Shown: positions 27,901 through 39,900 of the stretch, one piece after another
How the letters are laid out: every line of letters begins with the position of its first letter
Numbering within the stretch: position 1 is the stretch's first letter
Source of the DNA: Paragonimus skrjabini miyazakii
Lineage: Eukaryota > Platyhelminthes > Trematoda > Plagiorchiida > Troglotrematidae
Assembly: GCA_014338405.1 (NCBI GenBank)
Contig: JTDE01000315.1
Coordinates: 5,181 to 69,180 of the forward strand
Length of the DNA: 64,000 bases
Direction of reading: 5' to 3'
The notes under the pieces: generated by a model
What the model saw: the letters and a program-made list of their open reading frames with translations, nothing else
Database searches by the model: none
What the model was told of the DNA's origin: nothing
Made by a program: the position numbers and the translations under genes

Positions 27901-30900
27901 CAACCGAACCAACCTTACAGTTCCAAGGTGCTGAACACAAGTATCCCTCAAGGTGAAGAAGACGGACGGACAGATGTTGCAAACTGGTAAAACTCATTCA
28001 AGTCAATCCACGGAAGCAGTCCTATGATTGAACCTAACACTCTTCGTCTTCGAAAAAACGACTAATTCAATCAGAATTAGTAAAACTGGTTAAAACGGTC
28101 GAGATTAGATTTTTTACCGTCGGACATTTAATCCACAACAGGCATTGGTGACCTTAACTAATTTTTCGGTAACTGTCGTTCCACTTTATGATTCGAGAAT
28201 GTTTTTGGTCACTACGCGTCATATAAATAACATGTATTTTTTCGTCTTGTCGCACATGTTTTGGGGCGAAACGAAGCTGTTTTTTGCATGTATCTTTTGG
28301 CTCGTCTAGAGAGCAAATACGGGGACACTCGCCGTATATTCGGGACCGAGATTTCCGTGTTAATTATTACAAAAAGGAAAGGTCGATTTTTGTCACACGC
28401 CCCATTATATCGTGAACGAACCAGCGTATCTTTTTGAGGGTTGAAAACAGTTAGATATTTCTTTGTTCATCCCCGTTTAGTCCTCTGAGTCTGTATTCTG
28501 TTATCCTAAACCATCCGTTACTCATTGCACTCAAATGAATATAAGCAAACAACCTATTGTGTCTAAACCATAGGCCACCGTATGGTAATATGGTAGCTGA
28601 CAGCAAACGGAATAGGTGAGTTAAACTTTTCCAAACAATAATCGGCAAACGTCTTCTGTCTACAAACAAAAATTTCATTGTTAGAAGAATCAGCAGAAAT
28701 TCTCTCATTTTTAAGTATTCGGATCTGAATGGCGGGCGCTCTGTATTTTGCTTTGTTGTCTCACTGCCAAACAACTTTCATGCGACACAAGTCCAAAACT
28801 AGTTACCATGATGCAATTCTCATCAGTCTGTGTGGACTAGATATCCGACTATGATATTAACCTATTCAGGTTGACAACTTTTAGCTTCCCAAATGCAACT
28901 TCTTCAGTTCTGGTTTCCATGACATCAGATGTAAACACTTACAGTGATGGTCAGGTCAAGCTATCGGAGTGCCGTAGTATTGATAACATAACACTTTCTG
29001 GGTGTGCGTGCAAGTCCATTCTCTGTCTGTTTGTCATTGTGTGCCGTATATACTTTGCATGGTTTATATTTATAACTGATGAAATTGAAAAGAAAACCAA
29101 TATATCGTAAGAAATGTCCTCCTTATTCTCTGTCGAAGCAGCTAAATAAAATATAGTGGTTTAAATTTAGCCTGCTCTAGGAAGGAAGCCAGTGAGGGTG
29201 AAACAAAAGATTGACAAGCAGCAACGCACTCTATATTTTTAGCTACAAAATTTGGATAGCAGAAATTCTGTGATCTAATTCTGTTGTTGTCTTAAGGGAT
29301 TCATGCGAAGTTTACAAACCAATAAAGCTTCGGAGGGCTTAGAATGAGAAGCAACGAGGTAGGCATAACATGTCAGAGAAAAGCAGGTGGAAATGAAACG
29401 CAACCATAGCGGATCAACTACACTGGAAGCATACTTCACTGTATAGCAATTAATAACTGACCAACAGCAACAACGAGCATTTGGACATGCACTTGCTTTC
29501 CAGCAAAGATTACATGAAGACAGCATTACGTACTAAAACTTCGTGGCATATCTGCGCATGAGTCGTTTTTCAAATGACGTCGTCACACTTCAGTTATAAA
29601 CTGTTTCATATTGAACATGAGCGGCAGTTGAAGGGATATTCTCCACAAGTCCATCTGGTGTTGTGACATTAACGAATCGTGTTTGTGATAAGTAACTGGG
29701 CTGGACAAAAACATATTTTGCAAAATCTGAGGAAGTTTGCTGAACTTACAGCAAATCTTGTACTTGACAAAGCATTAAACACAGTCTTCCTGGACAGAAC
29801 GATGAACATGACGAGAGAACTCGCTAAGTGAATATTTTTCTACCCCTCTCACTAACAGCAAGATTCACAAGATATAGACGAACAGCTGGGATAATTAGTT
29901 TAGGAAGAGGGAACATCTGCTCGTTGAACTTGACTACAAAATTATTTAGGTGGGATGAAGTGAACACTCTAGTAAGTAACCCAAGCACCGTTATTGCGGG
30001 GTTGTGATAGAGGCTTGGGTGATCTCAAAAATATCATTAGCGGGTCCCGTTTATTAGTTCTAGTGCCAGTCCCCCAGCAAATAAACGGTTCAGTAGAGCT
30101 CAGATGAAGGAGTTGTTTGTTCCTTCACTTGAGACCATCAAGCGAAGAGCGATTGCCTTTAACCTAACGATATGGAACGTTCACCATATTTTTCGGTTCC
30201 CAACTCACCGACAGGCAGTTTATTATAATCGACGTATAGCAGTAACAAAGAAGTGACATGCTATAGTATTCCAAGCATGAGTGAAACAAAAACAGCCTGT
30301 TCGCATATTGTGCTTAAGTGCATACCGCTTGTCACACAATAGTAACCAGAAAATGCGTGTTTGTTTTTCCATGAAAGCTTCTAGCTTAAAAATTAACGGT
30401 TATTTATACCATAGATACAGAGTTGAATGTGTAAGGTTTAACGGTCTGCTCAGTCGTAGAATTTGGGCTCGTTTAAACAAATAAGTTCAAGCGATTTGCT
30501 CTGAACAACCACTTTCTTCTTCTAGAATAGCAAATAAAGCTACAGTGCACAGAATCCTCTTCACGTTGAGTAACAGTGCAATTCAAAGTAAATACCCACG
30601 TACTCGCTCATCAGGCAAGCTGTATACAAGCTCGGAATTAGCGCAAGGTGACCTGATCGGTCTTTAATTGGTCAGTTCGTTGAGATCACCTCTTCTGTAA
30701 GTGGATCACACTGTATGTATCTCCCGAGTCCTATAAGGCGTGCTATTCCAGAGATACCGAATAAACACTCTACACATCGGGACTGCTGGCTTCTAGCAAA
30801 CTGCTTCAGTATAGGAGTTTAAGTGATAGCAGAACCTGCAGATTAATTGTCACCCTTTATTTCTGACTGCGAAAAAACCGTGTGAGGTTTGAACGCAACT

Positions 30901-33900
30901 GTTTTTAGGGCATGTCTAATGTTGGCTCTGATAACATTTTATGGATCTTTGTAACTGGTAGCTGACAAAATTATCTACTGTTTTCTGAGATAATCGGCAT
31001 TGGCCAAATCAGAGGTGGATTTTCCATTTCTGTGGTTTGAAGAGGATTGAAGGACAGCCTTCATAATAGTAGCTATAACGCTGCAGTATAGATCTGACAT
31101 CGTACAAATGTTTTTGACAGATTCAGCTGACAAGAAAATTCCTCGTTTCGAGCGGCTGCTTTTGCGCAGTTGCAAACGAGATAGTACTAATTGTGAGTTT
31201 TGCCATCTTCAGCTAGCGTATGTTTTAGCTTGATGGAGTTATTGAAGGTGAGTGTCTTACGCAATACACACGTGCTTTACCATCTGAGTCATTTCAATCG
31301 CTCAAACGAAACTTGCCTACCGACAACTTTGGTCATCGTACTCACTGTTAAGCGCCAATAAACATTATCGGAACGGATAAGCTGTGACACCTGATCTACA
31401 AACCTAGCTAAGCTTGCACGCCAGGAAGATTTAGTCCGTTACTGTCATACTGTTGTGAATGAGTCCGAATATCACTGAGCCTTTTTTTGAAAATGTGAAA
31501 TGAAAAAATACAGGACACCTTAATTCTTCACTACCTACTGGAAACTGTAAAAGTTTCGTCATGCTTATATATTGCTCACATTTCTGATGTTACTGTGCTA
31601 GAACGCACGACATTTTATTCAGCTAATCGTAACTGAACTAGCTACATAATGGAACCTGGGTACTAATGTCATCATCATGCGTTAGCTTATCTCAATGAAA
31701 AATAATTTTATTGTGTTGTCGATCATTGCCATTTGAGGTTTGTTAGAAATACCTCTCACCATACAAACGTATATTGATGTGTTTTGTATGATAAAGGCCA
31801 CCCTGAACAAATTTATAAAAATAATACCGACTTTAACGTTCCCATAAGAGACAGTGGAAAGATAGGTTTGCACCGAGGAAACCAAAAGCAAGTGAAAGCG
31901 GCCATCTTCATTGAAATTACCAGACTTACACTTATCACTTAAGAATTCGTCATCAGAGAGCACGGTAATCAGTAAACTTCAGTCCAGCTGATGCAACAAG
32001 TGTGAAAATATGAGAGTATTTCTAACATATGTCAAAAGTGAGATAAATAGGTAACGAATGTTAAGGAATATTACACGACAGTATTTGCACAAAGAATCAC
32101 TGAAGCACCTCTACACTTTGAATAAATCTATTTCCACTCGATGTGATCACGAACAGTAATGCAGCAGAAGTTATGTTCAAGACATTCCTAATTTAATATT
32201 ACTGTAGACGTCCGAAGTTATTTATGTGGGATCCTCAACTAGCGGTTTTGAATAGGTACATTCATTAGTAGAGTGGATAATGCGACTCAAGGGAACATTC
32301 ACAAAGTTTTTCGAGGTACATAAAAGGAATATAAAGATTTATGATTTGCATTGAATACTTCAGGGTTTATTGAATTCACAATAATCTTAGATTTAATAAA
32401 AGCATGGGGATTTTTCAGTATCTAAGTTTTGCACATCGGGGTATAAGAAAAGTTCCTGATAAGAGTAAGCCAACATTCTTAATCCCAATTTACGGGAAAT
32501 TTTTAAAAAGTTTGTTTCCTCAAATGGTAATTTTGAGGCTTTTCTAAGATAACAGTATTTCGAACATAACAACAAACATAGCGTTTGTGACATACACATT
32601 CCCACCAGTAACTCACTGTCAAACTATTTTCTGTGCTTCTAGCTGCTGGATATACAAACACAGGCCTATTTTGACTTTGACACTTATTAGTTACCGATGA
32701 GTAATCGGAAATTAGTTAATTCCAAATTGAACATCCCTCACATTTGGTCGTAGCTTTCGCATTCAGATAGAATTCTTAACTATCCTGTTTCAAAAAGAAG
32801 CAACACAGTTGGGTTTTGCTCTCATTACAGCTCGTCATAAGTCCATATTCTTGCCATGACCGAGATTCAGACTCCAACCACACTTTTATGAGGCAATCTT
32901 GTTAACCCCAGCGCAGCTGACCTCACATTAGGCACGACGGAATTATCATATGTGAACACTCAACCACTTTCGCTTGTGAATAATGATCAGGTTACCCGAT
33001 CGCCGCGAAAGGAGACTGAGAAACTGTCCTGTTAACTCCAGTCGATAACCTCGTGATAAGGGTCTCTTAAACAGATGGAAATCTCTGATCTCCTAATGCC
33101 TGCTAGGCGATATTTTAGATTACTGGTGAGTATTGTTTGATAAAACTTATGGTTAAAAATCTCCAGAGTAGTCGTCAGAGAAGACGGTGTGGCCAACAAA
33201 CTCGTTCTTGTTTATTCATAAACAGGCCAAATACTCATGTGAATCATCGTTATCAAGGGAAAGAAAAGAAGAGAAGTCACAAGTTTATTTGAGGTCAAAC
33301 ACGTCATAAAAACATATGGAGACAACGTTCTGACACAGTTGCGTCGCAATTACGACGTAACTGGAACCGTAACAGTCTGAGATGCCAAGGTGTGGGTGCT
33401 AAGGCATAGCAACTGCAACAACTATGATCAGAATTGTACATCTCACGGCTTTTGACCGATTGCCCTTGGCTCGATAAATTGGACGGAAAAAAGAGGCAGA
33501 GTTTATGGTATGGTGCGAATTGACAAGATGTACTAAATCCGCGCTGATAATTGTCTTGTTGACTTTGCTATTGATCCAGGCTGGATGAAACTCACTGATA
33601 CGTTCAAATAAGCGCCTGAATTTGTGACCCTTTTAACTAGTTTCATAAGAACAGGTAAATGAGTGTACACAAAATGAAGCCACATAATAGGTCCCTTCAT
33701 CCTTTTACCTTGGACACTTTGCTGGAGTAAAGTTGAAACAGACCTGTAATCTGGCAGCATAGAATGTTCGATTGATAACAGTATTAAGTCTCCTGGTGTT
33801 TGCTTCGGCAAGCGTACCCCTTCTGAATGGTAATGAAATAAATACTGCCTTCTTTTCCGCCCGAGTCGTTTTATTTTGTTTCTCGCGAATTTGTATAGTC

Positions 33901-36900
33901 TTGTCTACAAATCGTTCCGGATAGGCATGTTACAAGAATATTGTGCGTTGAAAAGACAGATAATCGAAAATCCTATCCTGTATACATACTCTCATGTTTA
34001 TCTCAGTCAAACAGTTAATGAGGTTTCTTTTTTGCATCAGAGGGGCAAAGCGGCTGAAATGGATATACTATACATTCCAGGTCTCTTTCCGATCGTTTTT
34101 ACTTTGAACCGATCCGTCAGCACGTCGCCGGATGAGTACATCAAGGAAGGCTAGTCGATCGCTACGTTCAGTTTCTAGTGTAAGTGTTACGTCCGTGTGG
34201 ACTGAGTTGAAAACTGCTAAGGTATCCGTTGGGTTAGCATTTTTGCCAACTACACATAGAACGTCATCGATATATCGCTGGCAAATATTACAACAGCAAA
34301 TGACTTCTAGTTGGTCGTGTTCAAGCTTTGTCATGGTGATGTCTCTAAACAACGACACCAGTGGGGATCCCATTGCCACACAATCTATTTGTCGATGCAG
34401 CCCCCGGTTGGAATTAACTTGTCCGTTGTGTATACAAAGGCACAATAGCATTTTCAGTTCTGTCGATGGCATACAAGCATCTAGATAGTTGGCCACAATA
34501 TACTTACATAAATAGTCCACCGTCTGTTTCAGTGAGACATTTGTCACGTGACGATACGTCAGGAGGAAACATTTGTTGTCCTGTTAGGTTAAATTTATCG
34601 AATGTGTTAACGAATTCCCAAGACTATGGTTGGAAAACTTCTGTCTGACGTGTTCAGTGAGGTGTGATAACCACTGAACACGCAAGTGATGTGCTGAGTT
34701 ACATATGTCTGGAATGGGTCGAAGTATATCTGTTTGTGAATTTTCGTTAATCCTCAAAGCCAGAGAATTGTTATTTAAGTGGGTTGAATTCGTTCGGAAG
34801 TTGGGGAGTCAGTTATCTCGTTATGTTTCATAGAACATAGTACATTTCGGCAGCATCCTCTCTACTAGAGTGGTTTTGTCGTTCTCAATGCCCACCTTCT
34901 CGGATTCGGTCTTATCATCTGGTGTGGTCAAACGTTTGTGTACATAATCTTTCTTATTGGGTAGAACAATTCCGGTACATTCATCTGGAGAGAATAATGT
35001 TTTCATTTATCCTCAATTCCTCCACGTGTTTGACCTCAATTGAACTTGATACTTGTTTCCTTCCCTTCGTCGTGTCAGCAATGTTTCATATAACTGTTAT
35101 GTATTTGCCTTGATGATGAACTTCTGAGAACGAGCTTGTTCGCTATGCCTTTTTTCTAATACAAAGTATTTTCATTTACATACTACAACAATCTTCACGA
35201 GAAAAGAGTGCGTGACATGGTATCTTTGGCCAATAAACTGTAAACGGGTTTGCGCTTCCAATAATCCCTAACTACACTGCATGCCACTGCTTAAAGGAAA
35301 CCTTGTGGGTTTGTTATTTCCATCGGTTATTATTACTGGCCTTTGCCGATGAGCCCTCGAGATAGTTCCAAAGACCAAGATCAGGCAAATTCCACATGAA
35401 ACTATGGCACCTTGGGGAAAAAGTGATTAGAGGGCATAAAATTTGTCCAGCTGGTCTCAAACTGACGGGTATGCCCACGTTAATTAGAAACAGACGGTTA
35501 GGGGGTCATTCATTTAAATCCGATCTTTAACTGTTGTGTGATGAGTTCTTCAGCTGGGATCTGCTCTATCTGAAATGTACTTCCGGACTCAGTTGGTTTT
35601 GGCCGATCCGTCTGAGTTGTTCAAAAGTCAACTTATCAGACGGTACACTAGGACTGATCGATTCAGAAGTTCTGTTGGTCACATCCATAAAACATTTCCC
35701 TTAGTCAAACGGTGGGTAGGCTGGTATGTGACTGACCGCTATACGTCGTCTATCTCAATGTCTGCTGGCAGTCGAGATACATGAAACAGCAGTGTTTTTC
35801 CTTCCCATTCATTTTTGGTAGCCTTCAACCTTTTACTTTGCTCTATAAACTATGTGAACATTCGTTTTTCGAATAACGCAGAGACAGGTATGCAAACATG
35901 TTTGGTGGTACCGTATGTTTTGAAACCTATAAACCACGCGTAATCTCTCATTTCGCCAAAACCTTTCGGAGTAAACGAACCGTCTTATAGGATGCCAGAA
36001 GTTACATACACGTTTCGGACAATGAGGTCTACAGGCATGCAGCGGCTGATACACAAATATTCGGTTGATTTTTGAGCAAATTTTATTTCCCAATACCATC
36101 ATTAAATAGGTTTAATGACAGTCCTTACCTTCTGGTTGAACTTATTTATATAAGTTATTCTGTTGCGCCGAGTTGTGTTATCGGGTATTCCTCATTTTTA
36201 ATGTATATTTGTTTACGGGAAAGGAAATCACGCTCCAGTCTATGTACGTGTTAGGCAAGAGTGTTGGATATCACGGCAAGTGTTTCACACAAACCACGAC
36301 CGAAGCATCGTTTACTTAGAAGTGACTCTATGAACATCTGAAAAATGAACAACTTATCTGCTAACTTTCATCGTCGATACTTTGCTAAAAGCTTCCTAGT
36401 CAAGGTGGACTTATCAACTACACAGCACCTGTAAAATAATTTTACGTACTACCTCTTAGTAAGAGAAATTATATAATTCCTGGTTGGCAATTGAAACAAA
36501 AATGCAGACGTCTCCAGACAAGACGTTAGTGTCCATCCCAATATTTCCGACGGTAAACACTTTTGGGAAGTGGTGAAGATATTCAACTACGCGGAATCAA
36601 CATTCTTGAGCAGCTCCTATTTCAACGCTGAGGTTGATCAATGCATTGACCTGTCAGCAACAGCTGTAGGCTCAACGATGGTTTAAGTAGACTATTGGTC
36701 ACGAGTGGGATGTAGTTGGCGGTGCAGCATATCTTTGTGCTCAGCGACATATAATAAACGCTACATACCCCGAAAGAAACCTTCATGAACCAACGCCTCT
36801 TCCGCCGCCGAAGACAAGTTCTAGACGTCCAGTGGCAATACTTGGCCTACAACAGGTGTAAACCTGATATTCCGTGTCCTTCTCAACCGGAGTTACTCCC

Positions 36901-39900
36901 TACTGCCGTCGAGTGATGTGAATGAATTAATGCTGGATCCCTCTAAAACATACCGTGAGAGCGGCTAGCTAATGAATACAGACCCGAGAACGACCAGATT
37001 TACAATACAGGGGTATGTCTCAATATGATACGAAGATTGTTGACGCCAGTTTCATAATAATGAAATTGCTGATAACATTTCACGGGGCATTCAAGCCGTG
37101 CTTGGGAAAAAACAAAACAGTGACCAAAAGTGGCTTTAAATAAGCAAACAAAAGGCAAGGAATGAGATCACATACACAAACACAAGCAACAGCGAATGAC
37201 TTATTCAACTGTCGTAGGTGTAGTAGTGTTTGCCTTCTTTGATTCGGGTTTTACAACCACAGTTAAAACAGTGAGAAGGTGTAAAATGTGTCGTAATTTT
37301 TTCTTCTTCTCGACAAAAGACTGTTAGCTGTTACGAATTCTGGTTAGTACGAGACAGTTTGAAACATTCTGTAAAGCTTGCAGATGCCTGTAGAAACTAT
37401 GGAATGGCAAAGCCTTAAAAGAACGCAACAAATGATCAGGAACTGTGGCTCCTCTTTAGGCGATCAGGCAACCTGATCATTACTCACAAGCGAAAGTGGT
37501 TGTGTTCACATATCATAATTCGGCCGTGCCTAATGTGGAGTCAGTGGCGCAGTGGTAAGCACGGTTGCCTCATGAACAGCGTGGCCGGAGTTCTAGTCCC
37601 GGCAGTGGCGAGGATATGCACTATTGACTAGCTCTAATGAGAGCAAAACTCGAGCCTAGTGCTTCTATTCGAAAGGGGCCGACTGGAATGTCTATGGGAA
37701 TGGGACAGCTGCGATCAATTGTAGGTGATTTTCAATCTATATGAAAAATCCCACTACTCATCAGTAATCAAATACCGCCCAGCACGCCAATGATTACTGG
37801 GATTTCAACTTGGAGAGAAGTCCTACTCGAGGGGTCATTGACTGGAGTCAACAGACAATAACTGTCTTCTCTCGAGGCGATCGAGCAAACCGACCATTAA
37901 TTGATTTTTGTCTGCCCTGCAGCCTTTCAATAATCAGTTGTTTGATCAACTCAGTAGATCTGACCATGCTAACGGAAGATGATAAAGATCTCACGTGATG
38001 TTTAAAATAATGTATTGATATTCACGTGTTTCTCACCATTTTTTGTTAAAAACGATCCTAAAATAACAATAAGGTGTTGCAATTGGCACTTACAAATTAT
38101 TTTTTTGTTTCACTATTCAAATTGCTGTGCTTTTCATTTACTTCAAACGGAGCACATTGACAATTAGTTGGTATTAATCAAATGGCATTCATGTATTTGT
38201 ACTACGACACAAACGCAAATCGCCTGGAGCGCAATCAGGAGAGAAGGCTAAATAATCTTTCGCTCACCGGTTGTTGATAAAGTTTCCCGAGTTACGGGTG
38301 TTGTAACAAATGTGTCTTGTTCGACTGAGAGTCGAGGGTGCCGCCCGCGCGTATCAGGAGATCGAAACGCTGCAGCCAAATAGTTGAATAGCTGTGGTGC
38401 AGAAAACCGTTTCCGAGTAGATCGCACTGTTTCTTCTGCGTCAGTGCGCTTGGAATCGAGACACCATCGACTGACTTGCAGTCGAAGCTGACAGAAAAAT
38501 TTAGAGTTTGGATACTGCCAGGAAGTTTAATAAACCCTTACAGAAAATAACAAAATTCGCTTCACAGAAATGACCTAAAATGAATAGATAATTCTCTGTA
38601 ATTTGGCAGAAAGGCAATGTCGTTTCGTTTTAATGATTATGTGCTGCATAAATCAACTGCACAGAGTTTGATGTGATCTTGAAAATGAAGAGAAACACAC
38701 TAATCTTTGAATATGTTGATTAGCAGGACTTCACTCCCCGTATCTACAACAGAATCTTTACAAAACAGAGATAAAACGCAGAGAACCGTAAAGAGAGATA
38801 CGTGCACTGATATACCGATTTTAAGTAACATTTCAAGAGGATATTTTTATCTTTCGGGATGTCACAAACATCTTACTCTCAGCAGAAAGTATTTTCAGTC
38901 AGCATAGAAGTATTTATACCCTATAGTTAATAACAGGTCCATAAGTAACTTTTGCTTGATAATAGCCATTCAGTACACCCTTATATCTTCAGTTTCCAGA
39001 GACTGATTAATACATCCTTGTGCATTTGTAAAGTCTGGATTCCCGGATGGGGTAGAAATTTATATTTGACGTCATAACTAAGATGATACAGTTTTCGGGT
39101 TTTACTATTCTGAGAACTGTTCTGTTTGCGATTATTGACTTTTGTGCATCCCCAACGTGCGTAACCTACTTTGGTTTAACAGGGAGAGTCAGAAGACGAG
39201 TCAGGAGATGACTCAATTAGTTGTTGCAGTCTGAACAAGCTTCTAATCATAAATGACCCAAATTTCAGTTCTTCACACTCGGTTGCACATTTGTGGATAA
39301 CGTGATTATGTAATTACTATCAGTGTAGCTTCAACATTAATGTTAATCGTTTTTACATACATAATGTTCGACAGTCAAAGGCATCCATGTTAAGTGAGAT
39401 GCCTGATAATTGGTAAGCATTTAGTGCCTGGAGATTTGCAACTAAAACCACTTTTCTGTGGGTCACTTTAGGATATTGATCAGGCGTCCGAAGCAAGTTA
39501 ACTGACCGATGTCTCATGACTTCTGTTAATGAACAGCCCCTGATTTACTCCATTGTACACGTTGTTGGATACACGCGGGATCACTACTGACTATGTTGTT
39601 CCGAACGGTTTTTATTACTTACGGGAGTTTTGCAGTAAGGTAAACTACCAAAACAATGATAATCGCTCTAGGTATAATTCTTCTGATGTAGTCACGTTAT
39701 GGTAGTATGAGGCAGATCGTGTTTGCTTGTGCACATAATGCTTCTGTCTGTTCTACATTAATTTTGGCAAATGACATAAGATGTGTTAATTGATTCCGTT
39801 ATGATTCTTTTTAGATTAAAAAGTCAATTATTTTATACTTTAGGAGATTCATCCTAGTGTAATAATCGATCGTCACGTTACAAGTGAGTTGTTTCAATCA

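Noticed and set aside
31682..31963. Minus-strand frame with a PDZ-strand-like SLLITVLSDDEF
   Set aside because: It needs a phase that neither donor of the 43251 exon provides, and its exit phase does not fit the 24784 exon.
36720..36960. GC-richer block suggesting a retroelement coding piece
   Set aside because: Translated on both strands without finding an RT, integrase, protease or nuclease motif.
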